64,000 nucleotides of DNA from Thermatribacter sp964570785. Its GTDB lineage: Bacteria; Atribacterota; Atribacteria; Atribacterales; Thermatribacteraceae. Within the stretch, counting starts at the first letter, position 1. Each line of letters opens with the position of its first letter. The notes below the pieces were generated by a model. The model was not told the origin of the DNA and did no database searches. It was given only the letters and a program-made list of their open reading frames with translations. Of this stretch, positions 35,632 to 44,771 are shown in pieces. Both the position numbers and the translations under genes were made by a program. The stretch is from NCBI GenBank assembly GCA_964570785.1, contig CAZMZG010000002.1:11156-75155 (forward strand), in the 5' to 3' direction.

Positions 35632-36162
35632 TCAAAATTCTATGCCTTCTCGAGCGGGAATTCCCTTTTGAAAGGGGTGTTTCACGCATCTGACCTCCGA
35701 AACCAGATCCACTCTTTCAATTAGTTCCCGGGGTGCCTTTCTCCCTGTAATCACCACTTCAAGGGAACTTATTTTACTTTCCAAAACCCGTTCGAACTCG
35801 ACAAAAGCTAAAAAATCATACCAAAAAGCGTAACAAAATTCATCCAGCACCATAAGGTCCCATCCTCCCTCAAGCATGGCCTTCTTCGCTACTTCCCAAC
35901 CGCATTTGAACTCCTTAAAATCCAGCTCTGAGGGTTCTCGACCTATAAGGAACTCGCCAGAACCAAACTGATAAAACTCTACACCCGGAAGGCACTGCAT
36001 GGAAGCCAGCTCTCCGGTAAAGCGTTTTTTAAAAAACTGAAGATATAAAATTTTCCACCCCCAACCAGCCGCTCGAAGGGTCAGCCCTAAAGAAGCCGTG
36101 GTTTTACCTTTTCCATCGCCTATATAAAGCTGCACCAGTCCTTTTCTTTCAGGTTTTTTCAT
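35632..36162 (-). CDS. cobO: cob(I)yrinic acid a,c-diamide adenosyltransferase CobO/BtuR
   Basis: Adds the 5'-deoxyadenosyl group to corrinoids to form coenzyme B12. The P-loop G-D-G-K-G-K-T-T at residues 15-22 and the V-L-D-E-F-C-Y-A segment are the family signatures. Length 176 is typical. No other cobalamin genes are in the window, so it could serve salvage or a B12-dependent enzyme elsewhere. It overlaps rluB by 14 bp. Confidence 0.92.
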   Translation of the reverse strand: MKKPERKGLVQLYIGDGKGKTTASLGLTLRAAGWGWKILYLQFFKKRFTGELASMQCLPGVEFYQFGSGEFLIGREPSELDFKEFKCGWEVAKKAMLEGGWDLMVLDEFCYAFWYDFLAFVEFERVLESKISSLEVVITGRKAPRELIERVDLVSEVRCVKHPFQKGIPAREGIEF

Positions 36163-36904
36163 TAGCCTTACCTCGCAGAAGACGGATTCGCAAATCTTGA
36201 AGAGCTTTTAGTTCATGAGCATTCAAATAACGCCACTTTCCAGGAAGAAGTCCGGAATCAAGAATTACAGGACCCATTTTTACTCTGATAAGTCGCAACA
36301 CTGGATGCCCAATTTCTTCAAAAAGAATCTTTACTTCGTGCTTTTTTCCTTCAGTGAGAGTCACTCTAACCAGGCTCAAAGAAGCATTCCTCTCTATTAC
36401 CAAACCCTCTCGAATACGATAGTTTTTCTCGTTGAACTTTATGCCCCGCTTTAGAGTGTCCAGCTCCTGCAGAGTTACTTCGCCCGCAGCATAAACCAGG
36501 TACTCCTTTTCGACTTCAAAGCGGGGATGAGCAAGAACATAGGCAAGCTGACCATCATTGGTGAAAAGCAGCAGGCCTTCACTATCCTGGTCCAGGCGAC
36601 CAACTGGGAAGACCCGATCAGGTATGTCTCGAACAAGCTCGGCAACCGTCTTCCTTCCCAGGGGGTCGAAAAGGGTGGTCAGGTAACCCCGGGGTTTGTA
36701 AAGTTGAAAGTAAATGAACTGTTCTCCTGCAAATTCGACCAACCTGCCATCCACGGTCACCCGATCTCTCTCGGTAACCCGGTATCCAGGAGAGAGCACG
36801 ACTTCACCATTCACCATAACCCGACCTTCTTGAATCAGACGGTCACATTTTCTTCTCGCAGCTACACCGGCTTTAGCCAGGAATTTGTTTAAACGCTCCT
36901 CCAC
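36149..36904 (-). CDS. rluB: ribosomal large-subunit pseudouridine synthase, RluB/RsuA family
   Basis: An S4 RNA-binding domain (residues 1-60) precedes a pseudouridine synthase domain with the catalytic Asp in G-R-L-D-Q-D-S-E-G-L. I choose GTG 36904 (251 residues), after GGGGGAG; the longer open frame to 36952 lacks S4-family similarity in its first 16 residues. It follows scpB, as in Bacillus, and overlaps it by 32 bp. The exact rRNA target (RluB, RluF or RsuA type) is inferred from context. Confidence 0.9.
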   Translation of the reverse strand: MEERLNKFLAKAGVAARRKCDRLIQEGRVMVNGEVVLSPGYRVTERDRVTVDGRLVEFAGEQFIYFQLYKPRGYLTTLFDPLGRKTVAELVRDIPDRVFPVGRLDQDSEGLLLFTNDGQLAYVLAHPRFEVEKEYLVYAAGEVTLQELDTLKRGIKFNEKNYRIREGLVIERNASLSLVRVTLTEGKKHEVKILFEEIGHPVLRLIRVKMGPVILDSGLLPGKWRYLNAHELKALQDLRIRLLRGKANEKT

Positions 36905-37436
36905 GTTCTCCCCCCAGAAAGTTAGCACATATTTTACGCCAGGTCTCTTCACTCTCTAACCCAAAAACTTCATAGAATTTATCGGTTACCTGGTACTTAA
37001 GAGGAAATTTTTTACCAGCATCTTCGGTAACCACCGAGACCAAGCCCCTTTCAAGCAAAGACCTGAGAACACTCCCCGAATCAACTCCTCGTTTCAAATC
37101 TATTTCTCCCTTGCTCACCGGCTGGTGAAGCGCGACAATCGCCAGCACTTCTAAAGCCGCTCTGGAGAGTTTACTCTGAGAAACAACCTGTAACTTCTGC
37201 TTCAAAAAAGAACCAATTTCAGGGCGAACCACCATTTGCCATTTACCAGCAACCTTACGCACCACAACGGCCCCTTCGCGCTGATTCAACTCCAGGCAGA
37301 GTTCTTGCAGTGCTTTTTCAGTCTCTTCAAGAGAACAATCCACAATTTCGCTTATTTTTTTCAGAGAAAGAGCGCGTGGAGAGGAAAACAGCAAGGCTTC
37401 CACCAGCACTTTAGTTTTCAGATGTTTCCCACTCAT
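36873..37436 (-). CDS. scpB: segregation and condensation protein B
   Basis: ScpB is the winged-helix partner of the ScpA kleisin and SMC in chromosome condensation. Tandem winged-helix domains are visible, with the A-L-L-F-S-S-P-R-A-L-S and L-S-R-A-A-L-E-V-L-A-I-V-A signatures. I choose ATG 37436 (187 residues); a start at 37445 is possible. It overlaps the end of scpA by 26 bp. Confidence 0.92.
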   Translation of the reverse strand: MSGKHLKTKVLVEALLFSSPRALSLKKISEIVDCSLEETEKALQELCLELNQREGAVVVRKVAGKWQMVVRPEIGSFLKQKLQVVSQSKLSRAALEVLAIVALHQPVSKGEIDLKRGVDSGSVLRSLLERGLVSVVTEDAGKKFPLKYQVTDKFYEVFGLESEETWRKICANFLGGERGGAFKQIPG

Positions 37437-38031
37437 CCTCAACACTCAAGATGTAGTCACCGTTTCTTTCCCGCAGGAAAAAGACCTTTCTAAAAATAAG
37501 GTCCAGAAGAACTAAAAAAGTGGCAATAGCCTCTTTCTTTGAATAAACATTTTCAAAGAACACAGACCAGGCATACTGTTTTCTCTTTTGCTCGTTTATA
37601 ATGGCCAAAACCCTCTGCCTGCATTCTTCAACCAGCATCGCAAATTGAGCGTCTAACTGCAAAACATTCTCCACTCTTCGAGTAGAAAGCAAAGTCTGAC
37701 AGAGTTTTAAAAGCTCAGAAAGATCAAGTTCCTCCACATCAGCATATTTTTTACTTTGCAATCCACTCCAGCGCTCCCGTGGAGCCTTAAACAGGTTTTC
37801 TTCTCTATCGTGCAGGGTAGCAAGAAGTTCGCTTATTTCATCCAGCCAGTCTCTCTCCAGGAGAGGACAAGAATCCATTGCTGGCTCTGAACATCCAGGT
37901 TCATCGTCACCCAGAATACTATTTATTGCCTGCCCAATATCAGCAAGCAATTCTTCAATGAGGGCTACTCTCTCCATAAAAGAAGCAGCCTTACCAAAAT
38001 TGACCTTATCCCATTTATCGAGTAATTCCAT
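37411..38031 (-). CDS. scpA: short, divergent segregation and condensation protein A
   Basis: Kleisin subunit of the SMC complex, assigned from its position before scpB and its C-terminal winged helix (about residues 160-200; A-I-A-T-F-L-V-L-L-D-L-I resembles the family T-F-L-A-L-L-E-L). At 206 residues it is shorter than the usual 240-270. The canonical N-terminal F-E-G-P-L-D-L-L-L motif that contacts SMC is not recognisable. An in-frame stop lies 9 bp before the ATG, so the truncated N-terminus is not a start-site error. Confidence 0.75.
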   Translation of the reverse strand: MELLDKWDKVNFGKAASFMERVALIEELLADIGQAINSILGDDEPGCSEPAMDSCPLLERDWLDEISELLATLHDREENLFKAPRERWSGLQSKKYADVEELDLSELLKLCQTLLSTRRVENVLQLDAQFAMLVEECRQRVLAIINEQKRKQYAWSVFFENVYSKKEAIATFLVLLDLIFRKVFFLRERNGDYILSVEDEWETSEN

Positions 38032-39019
38032 AGGAAATCTTTATCGCCTCTCTAACTTCTTCCATAGTCCTGCGAGCAATCTCCCGAGCCTTTCGGCTTC
38101 CCTCAATAAGGATTTCTTTGATTAGTCCTTCTTTTCCCTGGTATCTCTCGCGCCGAAACATAATACGATCCATGAAATCTGTCAGAAGCTCGGCCAGCTG
38201 CTTTTTGCAAGCCACACATCCCAGGGAACCACTGCGACAGTCCCGCTCAATCTCTTCAACCCGAGGGTTGGCTATCGCCTCATGAAAGGTGAAAACGTTG
38301 CATCGCTCCGGATGTCCCGGGTCATGACGTCGAACTTTCTCAGGATCCGTGAACATGGCCATTACCTTTTTCTGAATTTCCTCTCGCGTATCATTTAAAG
38401 CAATGTAGTTATTCAGGCTTTTACTCATCTTTCTACCATCAATCCCCAGTATCCTGGGCGAAGAGGTTAACAACGCTTCCGGCTCAGGAAACACAGAACA
38501 CTGATAAAGAAAATTAAAACGACGGGCAATCTCGCGAGTTATTTCGATATGAGGAACCTGGTCCTCGCCTACTGGAACTCGCGATGCTTTGTATATCAGA
38601 ATATCTGCCGCCATCAATACCGGGTAGCCCAGATGTCCAAAACCAACCGCTTCTTTCAAACCCATATCCTGCAGTTGCTGTTTCAGCACCGGGTTCCTTT
38701 CTAACCAACCCACTGGGGTAATCATGGAAAAAAGGAGGTTCAGCTCAGCGTGCTCCGGAACCAGGGACTGAATCATTAGAATGCTCTTTTCTGGGTCCAG
38801 ACCCACGCTCAACCAGTCAGCAACCATTTCCATCAGGTTCTTTTCTATTTCTTGAGTACTATCAAAAGCGGTAGTCAAAGCATGCCAATCGGCTACCCCA
38901 AAGATACAATCATATTCATCCTGAAGGTGAACCCAGTTTTGCAGAGCCCCGAAGTAATGACCTATATGCATCCGGCCAGTAGGACGCATACCGCTGAAAA
39001 TCTTTTCCTTAATGGTCAC
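38015..39019 (-). CDS. trpS: tryptophanyl-tRNA synthetase
   Basis: Class I synthetase. H-I-G-H is at residues 18-21 and the K-M-S-K-S signature near 195-200. Length 334 is normal. A C-x-x-C pair in the region G-C-V-A-C-K-K-Q lies before the C-terminal helices. It overlaps scpA by 17 bp and the nucleotidyltransferase gene by 11 bp. Confidence 0.96.
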   Translation of the reverse strand: MTIKEKIFSGMRPTGRMHIGHYFGALQNWVHLQDEYDCIFGVADWHALTTAFDSTQEIEKNLMEMVADWLSVGLDPEKSILMIQSLVPEHAELNLLFSMITPVGWLERNPVLKQQLQDMGLKEAVGFGHLGYPVLMAADILIYKASRVPVGEDQVPHIEITREIARRFNFLYQCSVFPEPEALLTSSPRILGIDGRKMSKSLNNYIALNDTREEIQKKVMAMFTDPEKVRRHDPGHPERCNVFTFHEAIANPRVEEIERDCRSGSLGCVACKKQLAELLTDFMDRIMFRRERYQGKEGLIKEILIEGSRKAREIARRTMEEVREAIKISYGITR

Positions 39020-41612
39020 CAGTTTTCATCCTCTCCCAAAGTTTTATGGCCAAAGCTATTTCTTCCTCGCGACTGGAAACCAGGCCATCAATCCTGGCCA
39101 TCTGCAGTCCTCGCAAAATTTTAGCATAAATTGGGCCCTGAGGTATGCCCAACTGCCTGAGATCAGAACCACTCAACTCCGGTTTAATATACCTCCATCT
39201 GAATAAATAATTCCTGATCCGCTCCCTCGCCAGCTCTTCATGGTAAAACTTGGCCAGAGTGAAATACAGAAATTCAAGCGGCATCTCCGAACACGCTTCA
39301 AATAGGTTTGAAGGACGGGAAGCTTCGTCCTTCAGGACCTTCTCAAACGCAGCGCGTTTTTCAAGGTAATTCTTTACCTTGGAATAAAAACGTTTGGAAA
39401 GATGAAGGCGCTCCACAAATCCTTCCAGGGAGCCAAATCGTATACCAGAAAGCAAGGGTGCCATCTTCAAGAGAAAAATGTCCAGTTTTTCAGCAGATGC
39501 TTCTTCCTGAATCAATTTTTCAAGCCGGGGGTAAATAATTTCATAATCGCTTTTCCAGACGCAACCCGGAAAAAGGTAAGGAAACATATCCAGCTGGTAA
39601 AGGCGCTGCAAATAAGTATAAAACCCGGCTAATCTCAAAATAAGCTGGATTTCTTCCTTAAGGCGGTCAGGCTTGATCTTTGACAGCAAGCCCTCGCGAA
39701 TGGTTTGCTTAAGAAGGCTCATAGTAAAGGGCTCAATTTGAAAGCTGTACTTTTTCTCAAAGCGAACCGCCCTTATGGCCCTTGCTGGATCTTCCACAAA
39801 GCTAAGCGGATGCAAAACCCTTATAAGCTTCCTTTGCAGGTCCTTAAAACCCCCAAAAAAGTCGAAAAGCTCTCCCCAATCATCGGGGTAGATGCTTATC
39901 GCCATGGCGTTAATGGTGAAATCTCTTCTGAAGAGGTCACGCCGCAAATTGCTGTGCTCTACCTGAGGAGGAGCGCCGGGATAAGCATAGAATTCCTGTC
40001 TTGCCGAGGCAAAGTCTATCCTTCTTCTCCGTTCACCAACGAAAAGAGAAGCGGTACCGAAAGGTTGATAGGTAACCACTTTTGCTCCCAGCTTCTGGGC
40101 CACAAAGCTGGCAAACTCGATGGCATCGCCCTCAACTACCAAATCCAGATCATAGTTGGGAAAACCCAGGATGAGGTCTCTTACCACTCCCCCAACCAGA
40201 TAAACCCTGAGACGCTTTCTCTTGGCAAGCTCGGAAATAAGCTGAATATATTGAAGGTCCTCCCTGTTGAAATGATCGAAGATTTTTTCTGCAAAATTAA
40301 CGCGCTTTAAGCTCCGCACTTCCAGGTTTTGCCTCTGATGCAAGCCCCTTAAGAGATCACTCCGGGTTATTATGCCCAGGACCAGGCCATTCCTGGTGAC
40401 CGGCACTCTACCAATATCCTGTTCCACCATCAACTGCCACACCTTGAAAATAGAATCTTCAGGTCCAACACTTATCACCTGAGGATTCATGAAGCTTTTG
40501 ACCGGGGCATTATTGAGCCCGTGACTTATTGCCTTCTCCACATCCTTTCGCGAAATAAGCCCCACCAGATTGCTCTCTTCCACCACTGGCAAACCTGAAA
40601 AACCAAAACGCATCATGGTCAAGAATGCTTCCTCCACAGTGGTTGATGGAGACACGACCTTTACCGGGTAAGACATGATCTCCCCGGCTTTGATCAGGCG
40701 AACACAGCGTTGCATCCCTTCTTCAATCTTCTGGCGGACTTCAGAGAATGACATGCCTTTCACGCTGCAGGAAGCTGCACTACGATGCCCTCCACCACCC
40801 AGCTCCTGCAACACACAGTTTAAGTCAATCTCCTCGATTCTGCTGCGAGCAATGACATAAATTTTCTCCTCCATGGCAAAGAGGGCAAAAAGCACGTCTA
40901 TCTCTTCAAGGTCCATGAGTTTGTGAACCAGAAAAGAAACTCCCTCCACATATTCCGGGAGTTGCACTTGAGTAAAATGAACCACACAACCCGCAATTTC
41001 TTTAGTTTCCAGGGAATTTATCATATCTTTTAAAATGCGGCGCTGAATAGAAGTTAGCTGTATGCGCGTGAAACGGGGGATAAAAGAAAGCAGTGCTCCC
41101 TTTTGAAGGAGAAAGGAAGCAGCATCCAGATCCTGAAAAGTAGTGGTGGAAAAGGTAAAGAAACCTGTATCCTCATAAATCCCCAGTGCAAGCAGGGTGG
41201 CTTCCAGGGAATTAATTTCTATGTTTTGCTCTCTTAAAAGCTCGACCATGATGGTCGAACAGGCTCCCCGCCTGAGCAAAAGCTGTCTCTCATCCCTTTT
41301 TTCATCGCCATCAGTTAAATGATGGTCAATAATACAGTAATCCACCTTGCCTTCTTTAATGAGCAAACCCGCTTTGCCAACCCGCTCTACAAAAGAAGTA
41401 TCCACCACAAAAACTTTTTCTATTTCTTCCCAGAACACCTCTTTCTCCTTCAAAAAATCAAAGAATTGTCCGTAAAGAGAAAGAAAACGTCGCAGGTTGC
41501 GGTTTACGCTACCTCCCAGAACTATTTGGGTAGAAGGAAAAAGACGAGTGACAGCGTACATGGAAGCAAAAGCATCAAAATCAGTTCCTTCATGGGCGAC
41601 TACAATTTGCAC
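39009..41612 (-). CDS. DHH-CBS-CBS-tRNA nucleotidyltransferase fusion protein
   Basis: An 867-residue multidomain protein. The N-terminal DHH phosphoesterase domain has H-E-G-T-D-F-D-A near residue 7 and the I-I-D-H-H motif near 92, with G-G-G-G-H-R-S-A at its DHHA1 part. Two CBS domains follow (about 305-425). The C-terminal half is a poly(A) polymerase/CCA-adding domain with G-G-V-V-R-D, D-L-D and R-R-D-F-T-I-N-A-M-A motifs. I choose GTG 41612, 9 nt after GGAGG; the open frame to 41675 lacks homology. Similar fusions occur in Aquifex and deltaproteobacterial genomes. Whether it adds CCA, CC or A is undetermined. Confidence 0.92.
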   Translation of the reverse strand: MQIVVAHEGTDFDAFASMYAVTRLFPSTQIVLGGSVNRNLRRFLSLYGQFFDFLKEKEVFWEEIEKVFVVDTSFVERVGKAGLLIKEGKVDYCIIDHHLTDGDEKRDERQLLLRRGACSTIMVELLREQNIEINSLEATLLALGIYEDTGFFTFSTTTFQDLDAASFLLQKGALLSFIPRFTRIQLTSIQRRILKDMINSLETKEIAGCVVHFTQVQLPEYVEGVSFLVHKLMDLEEIDVLFALFAMEEKIYVIARSRIEEIDLNCVLQELGGGGHRSAASCSVKGMSFSEVRQKIEEGMQRCVRLIKAGEIMSYPVKVVSPSTTVEEAFLTMMRFGFSGLPVVEESNLVGLISRKDVEKAISHGLNNAPVKSFMNPQVISVGPEDSIFKVWQLMVEQDIGRVPVTRNGLVLGIITRSDLLRGLHQRQNLEVRSLKRVNFAEKIFDHFNREDLQYIQLISELAKRKRLRVYLVGGVVRDLILGFPNYDLDLVVEGDAIEFASFVAQKLGAKVVTYQPFGTASLFVGERRRRIDFASARQEFYAYPGAPPQVEHSNLRRDLFRRDFTINAMAISIYPDDWGELFDFFGGFKDLQRKLIRVLHPLSFVEDPARAIRAVRFEKKYSFQIEPFTMSLLKQTIREGLLSKIKPDRLKEEIQLILRLAGFYTYLQRLYQLDMFPYLFPGCVWKSDYEIIYPRLEKLIQEEASAEKLDIFLLKMAPLLSGIRFGSLEGFVERLHLSKRFYSKVKNYLEKRAAFEKVLKDEASRPSNLFEACSEMPLEFLYFTLAKFYHEELARERIRNYLFRWRYIKPELSGSDLRQLGIPQGPIYAKILRGLQMARIDGLVSSREEEIALAIKLWERMKTGDH

Positions 41613-42423
41613 TGCACAGTTCCTCCACAAAACGCTGAAAAAGTCTTCGCAGGTTCTTTTCCTGCAAAGAAGCAAGCTTTAAAACTTCAGCATGAGAAAG
41701 TGGCTTTTCAGAAATACCACTTCCCCAGTTGGTTACCAGCGAAATTCCTGCAACCTTCATCCCCAGCGTACAAGCCAGCTTTGCTTCTTTAACAGTAGAC
41801 ATACCCACCACATCTGCACCAATTTTCCTTAGCATTCTAACTTCCTGGGGTGTCTCGTAAGAAGGCCCCAACACTCCCGCATAAACACCTTTCTGGGCCT
41901 TAACTCCGCTTCGAATAGCCAACTCAAAAAGCAACGAGCCCAAAGAAGCATCGTAAAAGGGGCGCGTGCCACATAAAAAATCGGGAGAAAAAGTAAAGTC
42001 AAGCTGGTCCTGGATTATCATCAGCGTCCCGGGTTCAATAGATTTCCTCAGGCTCCCCGCAGCGTTGGTCAAAACCAGTTCTGAAACTCCCGCCAGGGCA
42101 GAAAAAAGCACTGGAAAAGCTACCTCCCAGAAATTGTAACCCTGGTAAAGATGTAATCTACCCATAAAAAACAAAATTCCGGTCTCTCTCCACTGCCCCA
42201 CCAGAACTCGGTATTGATGCCCAGAAACGGCATCCGGTAAAACAAAAAATTCTTTGTATTCAAACTCCTGTACCACTTTCATTTCCCACAAAACACAGTC
42301 CCATCCTGAACCAAGAACAAAAGCTACCCGAGGAATTACTTTCAGACGGGAAGCAAAGAGCTGCGCAGCGGAATAGATGCTTTCAGGACAAAACTTTTGA
42401 AGCAAAGCTTGTGCCCGGTCCAT
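41590..42423 (-). CDS. punA: purine nucleoside phosphorylase
   Basis: Phosphorolyses purine nucleosides to base and (deoxy)ribose 1-phosphate. Family features are the L-G-S-G-W loop near residue 38, the G-R-x-H motif (M-G-R-L-H-L-Y-Q-G-Y), T-N-A-A-G and the V-V-G-M-S-T-V segment. Length 277 is typical of the trimeric class. It overlaps deoB by 41 bp; DeoB uses the sugar 1-phosphate made by this enzyme. Confidence 0.94.
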   Translation of the reverse strand: MDRAQALLQKFCPESIYSAAQLFASRLKVIPRVAFVLGSGWDCVLWEMKVVQEFEYKEFFVLPDAVSGHQYRVLVGQWRETGILFFMGRLHLYQGYNFWEVAFPVLFSALAGVSELVLTNAAGSLRKSIEPGTLMIIQDQLDFTFSPDFLCGTRPFYDASLGSLLFELAIRSGVKAQKGVYAGVLGPSYETPQEVRMLRKIGADVVGMSTVKEAKLACTLGMKVAGISLVTNWGSGISEKPLSHAEVLKLASLQEKNLRRLFQRFVEELCSANCSRP

Positions 42424-43549
42424 GCCACTCGACTCCCAAAAGTTCTGCTATGAAATGAGCAACATCACAAAAGGTATCTCTGATACCCAGGCTTAACCCC
42501 CTTTTTCTACCAGGAAGATAAACGATAAGCAGAGCGTATTCCCTGGAGTGGTCAGTACTTGGAGTTGTGGGATCACAACCGTGATCGCTGGTAATGATAA
42601 GCAGTTCTTCTTCTTTTAGAGAAACAAGGAAATCAGCCAAGGCAGTATCCCATGACTGAAGAGCCATGGCAAAACCATGGGGGTTGTTGCGATGACCGTA
42701 GAGGGTATCAAAATCATTAAAGTTGGCCCATACCAGATCGCCTCGCCCGCTTTTCTGCAATTCAGAAAATACCCTGAAAGTATCTGCATTGTCAGCAGTT
42801 TTTATGGAATCGCTTATGCCTCGAAGAGCAAAAATTTCCCCAATCTTACCCACACCTATCACTTCTTTGCCAGAAGCAACCAGCACATCAAGCACAGTTG
42901 GGGAAGGGGGAGGCAGAGAGAAATCCTTGCGACGAGGTGTGCGCACGAACTTACCTGGTGAGCCCACGAAGGGGCGGGCGATAACCCGGGCCACAGCATA
43001 CTCCCCAGCCATTATTTCTCGTACCTTTCGGCACATCTCATACAATCGAGAAGGAGGGATAACCTCTTCATGGGCTGCAATTTGCAACACAGAGTCAGCG
43101 GAAGTGTAAACTATGGGGTAGCCGGTGCGCAGATGCTCGGCACCAAGCTCTTCAATTATGACCGTACCTGAAGCAGGTTTGTTCCCCAAAATTGGCCTGC
43201 CAATGACCTCTTCGATGTAACTTACCACCTGGGGAGGAAAACCCTGGGGATAGACAGGAAAAGGTTTATCCAAAATAATGCCCGCGATTTCCCAGTGTCC
43301 GGTAAGGGTATCTTTGCCTGCTGAACGCTCCTGCATCTTCCCGTAGAAGGCTCGGGGATCGGGAACCTTAGCTACTCCTGGTATAAAATCTATACATCCC
43401 AGGCCCAACTTCTCCAGATTAGGAAGATGCAACCCTCCTACTACCTGAGCAGTGTTGCGCAGGGTATGGCTACCTGCATCGCCATACAGGTCGGCGTCGG
43501 GAAGTTCTCCCACCCCCACACCATCTAAGAGAGCAATGAAGATTCTCAT
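42383..43549 (-). CDS. deoB: phosphopentomutase
   Basis: Interconverts (deoxy)ribose 1- and 5-phosphates using an alkaline-phosphatase-like fold. Metal-binding motifs L-L-D-G-V-G-V-G-E at the N-terminus, A-G-K-D-T-L-T-G-H-W-E and T-S-D-H-G-C-D-P-T-T near the C-terminus are present. Length 388 is normal. With punA it forms a nucleoside salvage pair. It overlaps the NUDIX gene by 4 bp. Confidence 0.96.
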   Translation of the reverse strand: MRIFIALLDGVGVGELPDADLYGDAGSHTLRNTAQVVGGLHLPNLEKLGLGCIDFIPGVAKVPDPRAFYGKMQERSAGKDTLTGHWEIAGIILDKPFPVYPQGFPPQVVSYIEEVIGRPILGNKPASGTVIIEELGAEHLRTGYPIVYTSADSVLQIAAHEEVIPPSRLYEMCRKVREIMAGEYAVARVIARPFVGSPGKFVRTPRRKDFSLPPPSPTVLDVLVASGKEVIGVGKIGEIFALRGISDSIKTADNADTFRVFSELQKSGRGDLVWANFNDFDTLYGHRNNPHGFAMALQSWDTALADFLVSLKEEELLIITSDHGCDPTTPSTDHSREYALLIVYLPGRKRGLSLGIRDTFCDVAHFIAELLGVEWHGPGTSFASKVLS

Positions 43550-44106
43550 TTATTTTCTCCCAACCACTGCCATACGGCTATCATAGTCTTAGCGTCTTTT
43601 ATTTCACCGTCCCGAAGCATCCGATAAGCTCGCTCAGCGTCCACTTCCCAGCAATAAATGACTTCATCTGCATCTCCCTGGCGAGGCTTGGAAATGGGTT
43701 TTGCATTTTGGGCTCTGAAAAAGTGAATTACTTCACTGCTGTAACCAGGAGCAAGAACCACTTGAAAAAGGTATTCCCAATCCTGAGAAACATAACCCGT
43801 TTCCTCCTCGAGCTCGCGCTGGGCACAGGAAAGAGGCGATTCGTTTTTCTCCAGGGTACCGGCTGGAATCTCCCATAACCACTCACCAACTGGAGCCCTA
43901 AACTGTTTGATCAGAAGCAGTTTCGAAGACGTGGTGGTAGCTAAAATACTGACCGCTCCCGGATGCTGGATAAAAATCCGCTTCATATCCCCTTGATAAG
44001 TATTGCGAACTACCTTAAAAATACAGGCATCCATTATCAGCTCGCTGTGTTCAAGTTTGGGGATTTCCAGAGAAAGCTCTTCATTTTCCTCAAAACGATA
44101 AAACAC
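43546..44106 (-). CDS. NUDIX hydrolase, ADP-ribose pyrophosphatase type
   Basis: The NUDIX box is complete: G-T-L-E-K-N-E then R-E-L-E-E-E-T-G-Y, near residues 100-122. Length 186 and the upstream E-I-P-A-G segment match ADP-ribose pyrophosphatases. Cleaving ADP-ribose gives ribose 5-phosphate, which fits the adjacent pentose/nucleoside genes deoB and punA. Substrate is inferred. Confidence 0.88.
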   Translation of the reverse strand: MFYRFEENEELSLEIPKLEHSELIMDACIFKVVRNTYQGDMKRIFIQHPGAVSILATTTSSKLLLIKQFRAPVGEWLWEIPAGTLEKNESPLSCAQRELEEETGYVSQDWEYLFQVVLAPGYSSEVIHFFRAQNAKPISKPRQGDADEVIYCWEVDAERAYRMLRDGEIKDAKTMIAVWQWLGENK

Positions 44107-44108
44107 TA

Positions 44109-44771
44109 CTATACCTCCTCTTCTGGACTAATCCACACGTGTTTGACCTCTATTTCCGGATGCTGACTGAGTTCTTCAACAATCAAACCTGGGTCTCGAA
44201 CAGCAATACGCATAACTACATAGCGAAACTGAGGGCGTCCCTCATCATAGAAAGTAGCCAGACTCAGAATGTTAACGTTGTGTTTCTTAACAATACCTGT
44301 TACTTCATGCAAGATACCCGGCTTTTGAGGAAGTTCCAGAGTGATCCTGCTTCCTCCCTCTTCAACCCCCAGTGTCTCCACGAGAGCTTCGAAAATATCC
44401 GACTCGGTGATAATGCCCACTACTTTTGAATCTTCAACCACCGGCACTCCACCGATTTCATTTTGTTTCATTATCAAAGCGACTTCCTCAAGAGGAGTAT
44501 CGGGAGTAACAGTAATGACCATTTTTTTCATAATCTCGGCCACAGTCATCTTACTCAAAAGGTAAGTAAGCTCAAAACGGCTCAAAGTGGTGGCTCTGGA
44601 GGGAGTCGCCTCAAGAAGATCATTATAGGTCACAATCCCCACCAGCTTCTGGTTGTCAACCACCGGTAATCTGCGTATTTTTCTGTCTTTCATGATCTTC
44701 TGAGCTTCCAGAACAGGGGTATGGCTGTTGACGGTGATTACCTCTTTGGTCATCCGGTCCTTAACTAACAT
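44109..44771 (-). CDS. CBS-CBS-ACT domain regulatory protein
   Basis: Two CBS domains (about residues 1-120; M-T-K-E-V-I-T-V start and G-V-P-V-V-E-D-S-K-V-V-G-I-I-T in the second) are followed by an ACT domain (about 135-215) with L-P-Q-K-P-G-I-L-H-E-V. It resembles AcuB-like proteins. CBS pairs bind adenylates and ACT domains bind amino acids, so this is likely a metabolite sensor. I choose ATG 44771. It is coupled to the 2-oxoacid oxidoreductase genes; what it controls is unknown. Confidence 0.85.
   Translation of the reverse strand: MLVKDRMTKEVITVNSHTPVLEAQKIMKDRKIRRLPVVDNQKLVGIVTYNDLLEATPSRATTLSRFELTYLLSKMTVAEIMKKMVITVTPDTPLEEVALIMKQNEIGGVPVVEDSKVVGIITESDIFEALVETLGVEEGGSRITLELPQKPGILHEVTGIVKKHNVNILSLATFYDEGRPQFRYVVMRIAVRDPGLIVEELSQHPEIEVKHVWISPEEEV

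Noticed and set aside
39705..40310. A 201-codon + strand open frame inside the DHH-CBS-nucleotidyltransferase gene
   Set aside because: It lies entirely opposite conserved coding sequence and has no ribosome-binding site or family similarity.
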